DNA of 64,000 nt from Clostridiales bacterium (GCA_003534295.1 DPDV01000013.1:104999-168998), one strand, 5' to 3'; positions 34,638-44,491 are shown, counted from the first letter of the stretch. Numbers and translations are program-made. Notes: a model not told the origin generated them from the letters alone.

Positions 34638-36473
34638 TTAAAGTTCTATTTTAGGTTCATACATTTCTAACCACATATTAACTTGGCACAAATAGGCCAT
34701 AAGCTGAGGTCCTGTCATCAACTGTCCAAACCATGGTCTAGAAAATGATTTTCCATCTGTATTTAAAATCTCCCAAACATATTCTTTATTAAATAAAGTA
34801 TTAATAGGAGCATCAGGCTGTTTCATTATATTGGTAAGCATTTCTTTTACTTTGTTTAAATATGTTGGGTTATGGGTTTTAGGATAAGGACTTTTCTTTC
34901 TATCAACTATTTCAGAAGGTAAACTATCTTTCATAATATATCTTAACAATCCCTTTTCTCTACCATTTAAAGCTTTTATTTCCCAAGGAATGTTCCATAC
35001 ATATTCTACAATTCTATAATCACAAAACGGAACTCTCATTTCAAATCCATTATACATACCCATTCTATCAGCACGTTCCAATAAAGTTTGCATAAACCAA
35101 TTTAAAGTCAAATGAGAGATTTTCTTTTTTTCTAATGTTTCTTTAGAGTCACTACCAATTAAACTTACTTCATTAAGGCTTTCATTATATCTATAATCAA
35201 TATATGCTTTTAAATCTACTTTTTCACTAATTTGGTTATTAAGCAAAGTCTGTCTTTCTTGTATTGCAATAGACCAAGGGAATGTATTACTACTTAAAGC
35301 ATCTTCTCTAAAGAACCATGGATAACCAGCAAAGATTTCATCTGCACATTCGCCAGTAAGGGCAATAGATGCTTCTGGTTTTACATTTTTGCAAAATAAT
35401 AATAATGAAGAATCTATGTCGGCCATTCCAGGAACATCACGAGCAATCATTGCCGCTTCTAGAGTATCTGCTAATTCAGGAGTATCTAAAACTATGTTGT
35501 GATGTTCTGAATATAGCCTTTTACTCATTAATTCTATATAGTAGTTATCTGAATTGGGCTGAAAATCGCTTTTAACAAAGTTCTTATCGTTATCCACATA
35601 ATCTACCGAATACGTATCTAATGGCTTTAAATCATTAACCTTATAATAATTTGCGGCATATAAGGAAATAATACTAGAGTCTAATCCACCAGAAAGAAAA
35701 GAGCATACTGGTAAATCGGAAACTAGTTGTTTTTTTATACTATCTTCTAACAAATACTTTATGGTTTCGCAAGTTTTACCTAAACTGTCAGTATGAGGCT
35801 TGCTTATCAACTTCCAATAACTTTTAGAATGGAAACCTCCATCGTTATAAATACCATAGTGTGCAGGTTTTATCTCATAAATATCTTTAAAAACGGTTAC
35901 TCCTGGAGTGTGAGCTGGACCAATTCCAATTAATTCACATATTCCCATGGAATCCATTTTGGGATTAACATTAGGAAACTGAAACAATGCTTTAATTTCC
36001 GAAGCGAAAACAAAAGTATTATTTATAATTGTATAATAAAAAGGCTTGATGCCAAAATGATCTCTAGCAATGAATAGAGAATTTTGATTTTGGTCAAAAA
36101 TAGCAAAAGCAAAAACACCATTTAATTTATTAACAAAACTTTCTCTAAAATGAATATAACCTTTTAAAATTACCTCTGCATCAGAATTTGTAGAAAAACA
36201 GAAATCATATTGTTCAAGTTCAAGTTTTAATTCCTTCAAATTATAAATGTTTCCATCATACACAATAACATATGTATTTCCCTCAAAATTAAAACTTATG
36301 GGTTGATTGTCGCCACATAAAATAGTTCTAAAACCTAAAGCAATATTGTCACCAATATAGTACCCGTCTTTGTCAGAACCTCTATGCATAAGTTTATTAT
36401 TCATATTCATCAAAATCTCTTGTGAATTCATAATTTTTTCTTTGAAGTTAAAAAATCCTACAATACCACTCAT
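34638..36473 (-). CDS. asnB: Asparagine synthase-like protein with Ser in place of catalytic Cys2
   Basis: 611 residues with both AsnB domains: an N-terminal class II glutaminase domain and a C-terminal synthetase domain with PP-loop SGGLDSSIISLYAA (about 268) and LTGECADEIFAGYPWFF (about 365). Normal AsnB begins MCGI, where Cys after processing is the glutaminase nucleophile. Here the start reads MSGIVGFFNF (AGT instead of TGT), and the usual NGEIYN reads DGNIYN. The start at 36473 is supported by AAAGGA; an upstream ATG adds seven residues without a better Cys. Known family biochemistry predicts an ammonia-dependent enzyme or another amidation role. Stands alone on the minus strand. Confidence 0.85.
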   Translation of the reverse strand: MSGIVGFFNFKEKIMNSQEILMNMNNKLMHRGSDKDGYYIGDNIALGFRTILCGDNQPISFNFEGNTYVIVYDGNIYNLKELKLELEQYDFCFSTNSDAEVILKGYIHFRESFVNKLNGVFAFAIFDQNQNSLFIARDHFGIKPFYYTIINNTFVFASEIKALFQFPNVNPKMDSMGICELIGIGPAHTPGVTVFKDIYEIKPAHYGIYNDGGFHSKSYWKLISKPHTDSLGKTCETIKYLLEDSIKKQLVSDLPVCSFLSGGLDSSIISLYAANYYKVNDLKPLDTYSVDYVDNDKNFVKSDFQPNSDNYYIELMSKRLYSEHHNIVLDTPELADTLEAAMIARDVPGMADIDSSLLLFCKNVKPEASIALTGECADEIFAGYPWFFREDALSSNTFPWSIAIQERQTLLNNQISEKVDLKAYIDYRYNESLNEVSLIGSDSKETLEKKKISHLTLNWFMQTLLERADRMGMYNGFEMRVPFCDYRIVEYVWNIPWEIKALNGREKGLLRYIMKDSLPSEIVDRKKSPYPKTHNPTYLNKVKEMLTNIMKQPDAPINTLFNKEYVWEILNTDGKSFSRPWFGQLMTGPQLMAYLCQVNMWLEMYEPKIEL

Positions 36474-36575
36474 TTTACAAAATCCTTTCAACAATATCTA
36501 TAAATATTATATGCAATAAAAATAGATTGTATGTCTGTTACAAAAAAAGGAACGTCCCTAAAGTGACAAAATTTG

Positions 36576-36604
36576 TTGCTTAATTTTGTTTTTATATGTA
36601 TAAT
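36576..36604 (+). promoter_or_regulatory. SigA-type promoter for cmk-murD
   Basis: TTGCTT (36576-36581), 17-base spacer, TATAAT (36599-36604), 22 bases before the cmk-like start codon. Confidence 0.65.
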
Positions 36605-36626
36605 ATACACGAGGTGAATATAAGCA

Positions 36627-37325
36627 ATGGTTATAGGAATAGAAGGTTTGGTCGGTGCTGGTAAAACTTCTATATGTAGAGAACTTTTAAATATAATTCC
36701 AAATGCTGTATTACTGCATGGTGGAAATTTATATAGAGCAATTGTCTATGCTTTACTACAAGAGGAAAAAAATATTTTAAAATTAAAATTCAAATTAAAA
36801 AAAATAGATATAAAAAGATTAATGGAGAAGTACAAAATTGACATTAAGATGGAAAATAATGAGTCTGTTGTATATATAGATGGAATAAAAATAAGCGAGG
36901 AGGAACTGCAATCTAAAGCTTCATCATTGGCTGTTTCTATAGTTGGTGGTTTGGCAGATAATACAAGATTATTTGAATATGCAAAAGAATATATAGATAA
37001 TTTAAAGTCAGAGTATAATGTTATAGTATCTGGAAGAGCTCTAATGGAGATATATCCTAAACAGGATTATCATATTTTTATTACAGCAGATTTAGAGGAA
37101 CGTGTAAAAAGAAAATGCATACAATATAACGGATATGAATTAGAAAAAGAAGTGAGAAAAAATATAATTAAAAGGGATAAATTACAAAAGTTAGCAGGAT
37201 TTTATAAAATATATCCTAATACAATTACTGTTGATGTGACAGAGTGTAAAAGCGCAAAAGAATCAGCTGAGAAAGTATATAGTATATTCTGTGAAGAAGG
37301 AGTAAAAAATAATGGAGTACATTAA
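36627..37325 (+). CDS. Cytidylate kinase-like P-loop kinase
   Basis: 232 residues opening with a Walker A motif, GIEGLVGAGKTSICREL. The layout (P-loop, insert around residues 50-95, ISEEELQSKASSLAVS, and IVSGRALMEIYPKQDYHIFITADLEERVKRK, the lid region) follows bacterial (d)CMP kinase, although some signature residues differ from classical Cmk (DGPAGSGKS). It would phosphorylate CMP or dCMP. Overlaps murD by 14 bases. Classical Cmk or a divergent relative cannot be decided here. Confidence 0.72.
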   Translation: MVIGIEGLVGAGKTSICRELLNIIPNAVLLHGGNLYRAIVYALLQEEKNILKLKFKLKKIDIKRLMEKYKIDIKMENNESVVYIDGIKISEEELQSKASSLAVSIVGGLADNTRLFEYAKEYIDNLKSEYNVIVSGRALMEIYPKQDYHIFITADLEERVKRKCIQYNGYELEKEVRKNIIKRDKLQKLAGFYKIYPNTITVDVTECKSAKESAEKVYSIFCEEGVKNNGVH

Positions 37326-38715
37326 TAATAAATTAGAAGAATTTAAAAGATATATAAAAGCTAAAAATGTTGCAATAATAGGATTAGGAGTAAGTAATAT
37401 ACCATTAATAAATTACCTATATAATTTAGGTGCCATAATTACTGTATTTGACCAGAAAACTGAAGCAGAGTTGAATGAAGAAGCATTGGAAAATGTAAAA
37501 GCAAAAGGATTTAATATAATTACGGGAAAAGAATGTTTAAAGGAAGTACAAGGATTTGACATTATATTTCGTTCTCCTAGTGCTCTTCCAACAATTCCAG
37601 AATTAGTTGAAGAGGTTGAAAGAGGTGCTATACTAACATCAGAAATAGAGATGCTTTTAAAATTAGCCCCTTGCAAAGTAATTGGAGTAACTGGAACAGA
37701 GGGAAAGACCACAACTACTTCTATCATTGCCGATATTATAAAAAAAGCAGGATATAATTGCTACTTAGGTGGTAACATTGGTAAACCTATATTTGTGGAA
37801 ATAGACAATATAAAACCAGAAGATGTTATTGTTATAGAACTAAGTAGTTTTCAATTAATGGATATGGATGTGAGTCCAGAAATTTCAATAGTAACCAATA
37901 TATATCCAGATCATCTAAATGTACATAAATCATATGAAGAGTATCAAGATGCTAAGAAAAATATTTTTAAATATCAGACTGAAAATGGACTTTTAATTTT
38001 GAATAAAGATAATGATATTACATATAGTTTTAGTAAGGAAGCCAATGGCAAAGTTATATTATTTAGTAGCAAGGAAAAATTGGAAAATGGATACATATAT
38101 GATAGAGATGATGAAACAATAAAGTTTTGTAAAGACGGAATAAGAAGACATATACTAAAAAGAACAGATATAAAATTAAGAGGAATACATAATTACGAAA
38201 ATATTTGTGCAGCATTAGCTGCTACTGCTCCTTTAGTAAGCATAGAAAAGCAAACAGAAGCAATAAAATCATTTAATGGTGTTGAACATAGACTAGAATT
38301 TGTAAGAGAATTAGACGGAGTAAAATACTACAATGATTCAATAGGAACGAGTCCAGCAAGTACAATAGCAGGATTAAATGCATTTGACGAAAATATTATT
38401 TTATTAGCTGGTGGTTCAGATAAAGGATTAGATTACAAAGAGGTTGGAGAAAATATTGCTAGAAAGGTTGGAATATTAATTTTAACCGGTCCGACAGCAG
38501 AAAAAATAGAAGATGCAACTTTAAAAGCAAAAAATGGAGAAAATGTAAAAATATATCACTGCGAAAACTTAAAAGAAGCAGTAGAATTATCTAAAAATGT
38601 TTCTACACCAGGTGATGTAGTACTTTTATCTCCAGCAAGTGCTAGTTTTGATGCGTTTAAGAACTTTGTAGAAAGAGGTATTAAATTTAAAGAATTAGTA
38701 AATAATCTTAAATAG
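37312..38715 (+). CDS. murD: UDP-N-acetylmuramoylalanine-D-glutamate ligase
   Basis: Adds D-glutamate to UDP-MurNAc-L-Ala in peptidoglycan synthesis. 467 residues in three domains: N-terminal UDP-binding (VAIIGLGVSNIPL), central ATP-binding with GVTGTEGKTTTTSII (about 124-138), ELSSFQLMDM and NIYPDHLNVH (about 178-205), and C-terminal ligase domain starting near NGVEHRLEFV (about 322). The start lies inside the upstream kinase gene, behind GAAGGAG. It is away from the usual mur cluster. Confidence 0.95.
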   Translation: MEYINNKLEEFKRYIKAKNVAIIGLGVSNIPLINYLYNLGAIITVFDQKTEAELNEEALENVKAKGFNIITGKECLKEVQGFDIIFRSPSALPTIPELVEEVERGAILTSEIEMLLKLAPCKVIGVTGTEGKTTTTSIIADIIKKAGYNCYLGGNIGKPIFVEIDNIKPEDVIVIELSSFQLMDMDVSPEISIVTNIYPDHLNVHKSYEEYQDAKKNIFKYQTENGLLILNKDNDITYSFSKEANGKVILFSSKEKLENGYIYDRDDETIKFCKDGIRRHILKRTDIKLRGIHNYENICAALAATAPLVSIEKQTEAIKSFNGVEHRLEFVRELDGVKYYNDSIGTSPASTIAGLNAFDENIILLAGGSDKGLDYKEVGENIARKVGILILTGPTAEKIEDATLKAKNGENVKIYHCENLKEAVELSKNVSTPGDVVLLSPASASFDAFKNFVERGIKFKELVNNLK

Positions 38716-38770
38716 TAACTAATTTTATTAATAATACATATTATATCTTGAATAAAAAAGGAGGTATAAT

Positions 38771-39301
38771 ATGTATTATTCTAATTATGAAGACTATATG
38801 AGAATGGTTTTAGGCTACCCGATGGAAAATACCGGTTCTACATATAGAAATGATAATAATTGGTATTCTGCACAAAATAATGTAAATTCTTCAATACCTA
38901 ATCCAGAAGAGCTTTATCCAGAAATATATAGAAAAATAAATCCTGCAGTATGTCAAATGTGTGATAAAAATGTTGAGCCATTAACTAAAGAATTATTAGA
39001 ACAGATGACGGAACAAATATATAATACAGTTGAAGGAGATGTTAATACAGTAGTAAATATAAATGTAGAAGCGGGAAAAAGAGTAGACAATAGAGGAATA
39101 AAGGAACCTGCAAAAGCAGAAGTCAGAGAAAAAAGACAAAGAATAAATAATCCGCTTCTAAGAGATTTAATAAGAATATTAATATTAAATAGAATTTTAG
39201 GAGGAAATCGTCCGCCAATGCCACCTCCACGACCACCATTTCCAGGAGGGCAAGGAAGACCACCAAGAATGCCATTTACAAATAATCCATATGTAATTTA
39301 A
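38771..39301 (+). CDS. Hypothetical protein with Pro/Gly-rich tail, possibly spore-related
   Basis: 176 residues. The Tyr/Asn-rich N-terminus is followed by a conserved-looking stretch ELYPEIYRKINPAVCQMCDK with two cysteines (about residue 60), then LLRDLIRILILNRILGG and a C-terminal tail with repeated PPxPP, PRPPFPGG and RPPRMPF. Similar short proteins occur in spore-forming clostridia and some are thought to be coat-associated, but I cannot assign a family. AAGGAGGTATAAT gives a strong ribosome binding site, and a terminator follows. Confidence 0.55.
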   Translation: MYYSNYEDYMRMVLGYPMENTGSTYRNDNNWYSAQNNVNSSIPNPEELYPEIYRKINPAVCQMCDKNVEPLTKELLEQMTEQIYNTVEGDVNTVVNINVEAGKRVDNRGIKEPAKAEVREKRQRINNPLLRDLIRILILNRILGGNRPPMPPPRPPFPGGQGRPPRMPFTNNPYVI

Positions 39302-39311
39302 AAAAATTTCC

Positions 39312-39347
39312 AATATATGCAAAATATCTTTGCATATATTTTTTTTA
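39312..39347 (+). terminator. Rho-independent terminator
   Basis: 12-bp stem AATATATGCAAA / TTTGCATATATT followed by a long T-run. Confidence 0.88.
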
Positions 39348-39400
39348 TTTGTTAATAATAATATTATTATTTCTCATAAATTTATGAAAGGTGGTATATT

Positions 39401-39838
39401 ATGAAAGTAAGAGAATGTATGTGTAATAATGTTACATGGGTAAAACCTACTGATTCTGTATGTAATTGTGCAAAGTTAATGAGCAATAATCATATTGGAT
39501 GTATTCCAGTATGCGACGATTCACAAAACGTAGTTGGAATAGTTACAGATAGAGATATAATACTAAGAGGTGTGGCTTGTGATAAAGATGCAAAAAATAC
39601 GCCTATAAGTGAAATAATGACTTGCAAAGTTTGTTCTTGCACACCAGACACTCATGTAAAAGAAGCGGAAAATATGATGAAAGAAAATCAAATACGCAGA
39701 ATACCAGTTATGGAAAATAATAAAATAGTTGGAATACTTACATTGGGTGATTTAGCTGCAAATCCTGATGTAAATAATTCGGAAGTTACAAACACATTAG
39801 AGGATATTTGTAATTGCAATAAGAAAAATGCAGAATAG
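39401..39838 (+). CDS. Tandem CBS-domain protein
   Basis: 145 residues made of two CBS modules: MKVRECMCNNVTWVKPTDSV...GIVTDRDIILRGVA (residues 1-65) and SEIMTCKVCSCTPDTHVKEAENMM...VGILTLGDLA (about 68-128). CBS pairs bind adenine nucleotides and regulate partner proteins; this one is stand-alone. It has eight to nine cysteines, several in pairs (CMC, CKVCSC, CNC), unusual for the family and perhaps metal- or redox-sensitive. It has its own ribosome binding site (GAAAGGTGG). Confidence 0.85.
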   Translation: MKVRECMCNNVTWVKPTDSVCNCAKLMSNNHIGCIPVCDDSQNVVGIVTDRDIILRGVACDKDAKNTPISEIMTCKVCSCTPDTHVKEAENMMKENQIRRIPVMENNKIVGILTLGDLAANPDVNNSEVTNTLEDICNCNKKNAE

Positions 39839-39842
39839 AAGT

Positions 39843-39884
39843 ATTGATTTATGGGTAAGAACCTTTACTTGCCCGTAAATCAAT
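39843..39884 (+). terminator. 17-bp hairpin after the CBS gene
   Basis: Arms 39843-39859 and 39868-39884 pair over 17 positions with two GU pairs. No T-run follows, so it may terminate weakly or structure the 5' end of the next transcript. Confidence 0.5.
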
Positions 39885-39908
39885 AAATAATGCAAAAGGA
39901 GTACATAT

Positions 39909-41003
39909 ATGGTAATAGATATGAATTATTGGAGAAAAGTAATAAAAAGAATATTTATTTTCTTTTTAACAATAATAGGGGTATGGTTAGGCTTTAAATT
40001 GTCAGTATTTTATATGCCATTTTTAATTGCTTTTATTATATCCTTACTTTTAGAACCAATTATAAAAGTGTTGATGAGAAAAACTAAATTAAAGAGAAAG
40101 ACAAGTGCTATTATTGTTTTTATTTTAGCGTTTTCTATAATAATAGGATTGCTTACATGGGGAATAGCTACACTTATCTCGGAAATTTCAAATATATTAG
40201 GAAATATTAATCAATTTTTAGATAAGGGATATTCCTTTATACAAAATACAATAAAAAGTTTTAATTTTGAAAAAATTCAGATATCAGAACAAGTGAAAGC
40301 CACATTGCAAAGTTCTGCAACCGAGTTCTTAGGAACAATTACAGAGTGGGCCAAAAATGTATTAACATCAGCAATGGGCTTTATAACGTCTATCCCGACA
40401 ATAGGCATATATGTTGTAATTACCTTTTTAGCTTTATATTTTATATGTGTAGATAAGGTATATATGTTGGATCAATTAGAGCATCATCTACCCAAAACAT
40501 GGGTAAAAAAAATAGGTATTCATATAAGAGAATTGATAAAAACATTAGGCAGATATTTAAAAGCACAGGCAATCTTAATTTTAATTTCTTTTGTTATATC
40601 TCTAATTGGACTGTATATATTTCATTTTATGGGGTGGGGAATAAAGGTACCGCTGATTGCTGCATTGGGGATAGGATTTGTTGATGCTTTACCAATATTT
40701 GGCTCTGGAACTGCTATGTTACCATGGGCAGTATGGTGTGCAGTAAATGGAAACTTGAAATTGGCTATTGGATTACTAGTTTTATGGGCAATTATGAGTA
40801 TAGTAAGGCAATTCATAGAGCCAAGAATAGTAAGCGGACAGATAGGGATACATCCAATATTTACTTTAATAGCAATGTATACTGGTTTCAAAATTCTGGG
40901 AGTAATAGGAATGCTATTAGGACCAATAATATTAATAGTATTAGAAAATATATTTGCAACAATGATAGATGACGGAGTATTTAAATCTATTTTTGATAGA
41001 TAA
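39909..41003 (+). CDS. AI-2E family transporter (PerM/YtvI-like)
   Basis: 364-residue membrane protein with about eight hydrophobic segments and the family C-terminal signature LGIGFVDALPIFGSGTAMLPWAVW...RQFIEPRIVSGQIGIHPIFTLIAMYTGFKILGVIGMLLGPI. Family members are proposed exporters or Na+/H+ antiporters; the sporulation protein YtvI is a relative. Preceded by AAAAGGAGTACATAT. Substrate unknown. Confidence 0.87.
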   Translation: MVIDMNYWRKVIKRIFIFFLTIIGVWLGFKLSVFYMPFLIAFIISLLLEPIIKVLMRKTKLKRKTSAIIVFILAFSIIIGLLTWGIATLISEISNILGNINQFLDKGYSFIQNTIKSFNFEKIQISEQVKATLQSSATEFLGTITEWAKNVLTSAMGFITSIPTIGIYVVITFLALYFICVDKVYMLDQLEHHLPKTWVKKIGIHIRELIKTLGRYLKAQAILILISFVISLIGLYIFHFMGWGIKVPLIAALGIGFVDALPIFGSGTAMLPWAVWCAVNGNLKLAIGLLVLWAIMSIVRQFIEPRIVSGQIGIHPIFTLIAMYTGFKILGVIGMLLGPIILIVLENIFATMIDDGVFKSIFDR

Positions 41004-41033
41004 AACCACCTCTACAAAACTGTAGAAGTGGTT
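41004..41033. terminator. Bidirectional terminator
   Basis: Stem AACCACCTCTACA / TGTAGAAGTGGTT with one C-A mismatch, between the convergent transporter and YcgQ-like genes. It overlaps the 3' end of the latter. Confidence 0.75.
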
Positions 41034-41554
41034 ACAAAATTATCATCTGGTGGATATACATACTCTTCAGAAGGATTAGATGCTTTATTTATTTTGGTAA
41101 TCTTAATAACTGGAATTTCTCCATGGTAATTGCCTTTGGTAATTGTTCCTTCTATTTCTATCCATTCATTGTCTGCATAATTTTTAATTTCTGGGGAGGA
41201 ACATAAAAAACCAACTACTACAGCTTTATAATCTGAAGAAATTATCATATTTCTGCCAAGAACAAATTGATCTTCTGAAAAATCATATAATCTGTAAACA
41301 AAACCTGTAAATTTAATATTTTGACCAACGTATAGGTCTAAATTATCATGAACATTTTTTAAAACATTAGTATAGTTAGAACTATTTAATTCATACAACT
41401 CACATTTTTTCAAGGAATCATTTGTTTTAAATGTACTTTTACTTACAAGAGTAAAACAAACGTATATAATAAGCAAAGAAATTGTTACTATAAGTATTCC
41501 TAAAATTGTTTTAGAGATTTTATCTCCATTTAATTTTAAATTATAAATAAACAT
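41012..41554 (-). CDS. YcgQ/TIGR03943-like membrane-anchored protein
   Basis: 180 residues: one N-terminal membrane segment (TILGILIVTISLLIIYVCFTLV) and an extracytoplasmic OB-like domain. The stretch VGQNIKFTGFVYRLYDFSEDQFVLGRNMI, then VVVGFLCSS, DNEWIEIEGTI and PVIKITKI, matches the C-terminal part of the YcgQ (DUF1980) family, which pairs with the permease YcgR. Typical members have longer N-terminal membrane parts and a CC pair where SSD stands here. No YcgR partner is seen nearby. Function unclear. Confidence 0.65.
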   Translation of the reverse strand: MFIYNLKLNGDKISKTILGILIVTISLLIIYVCFTLVSKSTFKTNDSLKKCELYELNSSNYTNVLKNVHDNLDLYVGQNIKFTGFVYRLYDFSEDQFVLGRNMIISSDYKAVVVGFLCSSPEIKNYADNEWIEIEGTITKGNYHGEIPVIKITKINKASNPSEEYVYPPDDNFVTTSTVL

Positions 41555-41737
41555 TACAAATCCCCTTATATATAAAATTTTCTTAGTAAATAATTATGTT
41601 TTAAAAGTAAATATATGCTATAAAAGACTAAATTTAATTTGTAAATTATGGATGGCTTTGATATTAATGCTAGACTTTTAGGACGGTTTGTGATATATTA
41701 TGATAGATAATAAATAGGAAGGAAGTATAATAAGAAT

Positions 41738-44491
41738 ATGTTCGGAAAAATTTTTAAAAGCTACAGTGAAAAAGAAGTAAAAAGGATTATGCCAACAGTT
41801 GAAAAGATTAATGAATTAGAGCCTGAAATTTCTAAATTATCTGACTCGGAATTGAGAAATAAAACAAATGAATTTAAAGATAAATTAAAAAATGGTAGTT
41901 CATTAAATGATATATTACCAGAAGCTTTTGCAGTTTGTAGAGAGGCTTCAAAAAGAGTGTTAGGAATGAGACATTTTGATGTTCAATTAATAGGAGGAAT
42001 TATATTACATCAAGGAAGAATAGCAGAAATGAAAACAGGTGAAGGTAAAACTTTAGTTGCTACATTACCTGTATATTTAAATGCTTTAACAGGCGAAGGA
42101 GTGCATGTTGTTACTGTTAATGATTATTTGGCTAAAAGAGATAGTGAATGGATGGGTAAATTGTATAGATTTTTAGGTTTATCGGTTGGCTTAGTTATAT
42201 CTGGAATGAATCCAAAAGCTAAGAAGGAAGCATATGCGTGTGATATTACTTATGGCACTAACAATGAATATGGTTTTGACTATTTAAGAGATAATATGGT
42301 TATATATAAAGATCAACTTGTTCAAAGAAAATTGAATTTTGCAATAGTTGATGAGATTGATAGTATTTTAATTGATGAAGCACGTACTCCTCTTATAATT
42401 TCTGGTAGAGGAAAGCAATCATCGGATTTATACAAAAAAGCTGATAAATTTGTAAGAAAGTTAATCCCAAAAGTTATAGTAGAAGAAGATGCAAAAAACT
42501 TTGTACAAGCAGAGGATAACGAGAATTATGACTATATAGTAGACCTAAAAGCAAAATCAGCTTCGCTAACACAAAAGGGTATAAAAAAAGCTGAAGAAGA
42601 ATTTGGATTAGAGAATTTTAATGATATAGAAAATTCTGAAATTGTTCATAATGTAAATCAAGCTCTTCGTGCACATGGTGTTATGAAGAAAGATATTGAT
42701 TATATTGTTAAAGATGGTGAAGTTTTAATTGTTGACGAATTTACAGGACGTATTATGTATGGTAGAAGATATAACAATGGATTACATCAAGCTATAGAAG
42801 CAAAAGAAAATGTAAAAATAGCAGATGAATCTAAAACACTTGCAACAATAACATTCCAAAACTATTTTAGAATGTATAGTAAATTATCTGGTATGACAGG
42901 TACTGCTATGACAGAAAAGGATGAATTTGAAGAAATATATAAATTGGATGTTATTGCGATACCTACAAACAAAGAAATGATTAGAAAAGATAATTCTGAT
43001 ATTATATTCAAAAATGAAAATGGTAAATTTAGAGCAGTTATAAATGATATCAGGCAAAGTCATGAAAAAGGTCAACCAGTTTTAGTTGGTACAATTTCGA
43101 TAGAAAAATCCGAAAAATTAAGTGAACTATTAAGAAAAGAAGGAATAAAGCACGAAGTTTTAAATGCAAAATATCATGAAAAAGAAGCGGAGATTATAGC
43201 ACAAGCTGGTAAATATGGTGCAGTTACTATAGCAACAAATATGGCTGGACGTGGTACTGACATTATGCTTGGTGGAAACAGTGAGTATTTAGCAAAAGAG
43301 GAAATGAGGAAATTAGGATATTCAGAAGAACAGATAAATCAAGCAACAGCATTTAATGAAACAGATGATCAAGAAATTATCGCTTCTAGAAATAAGTTTA
43401 AGGAATTACAAAATAAATATAATTCATTGATAAAAGAAGAAAAGGAAAAGGTAATAGCAGCAGGTGGTTTAAAGATAATTGGTACAGAAAGACATGAATC
43501 TAGAAGAATTGATAATCAGTTAAGAGGACGTAGTGGACGTCAGGGAGATCCTGGAGAATCTAGATTCTATATTGGGCTTGATGATGACTTAATGAAAATA
43601 TTTGGTGGAGAGACAATTACAAAATTGTATGATACTTTAGGTGCCGATGAAAATATGCCAATAGAATCTAAGTTGATTTCAAATTCAGTTGAATCTGCAC
43701 AAAGAAGAGTAGAAGGAAGAAACTTTAGCATTAGAAAAAATGTATTAAATTATGATGACGTAATGAACACTCAAAGAGAAATAATATATAAACAAAGACG
43801 TGAGATTTTAGATGGAGAGGATTTAAAGGGAAATGTATTAGGCATGATAAAGTCTTTAATAGAAGATATAGCTACTCCATATTTTGCAGATGAACATATA
43901 AATAAAGAAGGTTTATTACAAGAATTGAATGCTAATTTAACAATTACAGAGTTGAATTCTTTACAAAAACCAGATGTGCATTTAAAAGAAGTTATAGAGG
44001 AAGCGGTAGAAAAAGCAACAGCTATTTATGAAGAAAGAGAGAATGAAATCGGTTCAGAAGAATTAAGAGAGTTAGAAAGGGTAGTAACATTAAAAGTTGT
44101 TGACGAAAAATGGATGGATCACATAGATAATATGGATGAATTAAAAGACGGTATCGGCTTACGTGCATATGGTCAAAAGGATCCAGTAGTACAATATAGA
44201 ATAGAAGGATTTGATATGTTTGACCAAATGGTATTAGACATAAAAACAGATGTAGTCAAATTTTTAATGCATGCAAGAAAAAGAGAAGGAGACATAAAAA
44301 GAGAAGAAACTGTTAAAATAACAGGAGAAGGATTACAAAATTCAGCAATTAATAATTTAGATGGAACAATGGCTCCAAAAACATCAACTCCACAAAACCA
44401 AACAGTTATAAATAATGAGCCAAGAATAGGAAGAAATGACCCATGTCCATGTGGGTCTGGTAAGAAATACAAGAACTGTTGTGGTAAATAA
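41738..44491 (+). CDS. secA: Preprotein translocase ATPase SecA
   Basis: Motor that drives secretory proteins through SecYEG. 917 residues with the DEAD motor: Walker A MKTGEGKTLVA (about 97), DEIDSILIDEARTP (about 204), TGTAMTEKDEF (about 387), GRGTDI (about 507), GTERHESRRIDNQLRGRSGRQGDPG (about 585), then helical scaffold and wing domains. It ends with the SEC-C zinc motif CPCGSGKKYKNCC. The last 43 bases, coding for that motif and the stop, recur downstream (see the repeats at 46746, 54479 and 55514) and appear to be an integration site. The gene itself is intact. Confidence 0.98.
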   Translation: MFGKIFKSYSEKEVKRIMPTVEKINELEPEISKLSDSELRNKTNEFKDKLKNGSSLNDILPEAFAVCREASKRVLGMRHFDVQLIGGIILHQGRIAEMKTGEGKTLVATLPVYLNALTGEGVHVVTVNDYLAKRDSEWMGKLYRFLGLSVGLVISGMNPKAKKEAYACDITYGTNNEYGFDYLRDNMVIYKDQLVQRKLNFAIVDEIDSILIDEARTPLIISGRGKQSSDLYKKADKFVRKLIPKVIVEEDAKNFVQAEDNENYDYIVDLKAKSASLTQKGIKKAEEEFGLENFNDIENSEIVHNVNQALRAHGVMKKDIDYIVKDGEVLIVDEFTGRIMYGRRYNNGLHQAIEAKENVKIADESKTLATITFQNYFRMYSKLSGMTGTAMTEKDEFEEIYKLDVIAIPTNKEMIRKDNSDIIFKNENGKFRAVINDIRQSHEKGQPVLVGTISIEKSEKLSELLRKEGIKHEVLNAKYHEKEAEIIAQAGKYGAVTIATNMAGRGTDIMLGGNSEYLAKEEMRKLGYSEEQINQATAFNETDDQEIIASRNKFKELQNKYNSLIKEEKEKVIAAGGLKIIGTERHESRRIDNQLRGRSGRQGDPGESRFYIGLDDDLMKIFGGETITKLYDTLGADENMPIESKLISNSVESAQRRVEGRNFSIRKNVLNYDDVMNTQREIIYKQRREILDGEDLKGNVLGMIKSLIEDIATPYFADEHINKEGLLQELNANLTITELNSLQKPDVHLKEVIEEAVEKATAIYEERENEIGSEELRELERVVTLKVVDEKWMDHIDNMDELKDGIGLRAYGQKDPVVQYRIEGFDMFDQMVLDIKTDVVKFLMHARKREGDIKREETVKITGEGLQNSAINNLDGTMAPKTSTPQNQTVINNEPRIGRNDPCPCGSGKKYKNCCGK
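44449..44491 (+). repeat. secA-tail repeat, copy 1 (intact secA end; candidate attachment site)
   Basis: The 3' end of secA from within CPCGSGKKYKNCCGK to the stop. Bases 44449-44491 are identical to 55513-55555. Followed by GCCTGCGAACTCGCATAAAA and TAAGG, of which degraded versions follow the other copies too. Confidence 0.85.

Noticed and set aside
36541..36570. CAAAAAAAGGAACGTCCCTA stretch as a transposon end
   Set aside because: It resembles REP-type repeats near Y1 transposases, but only one partial copy is seen, so it cannot be supported.
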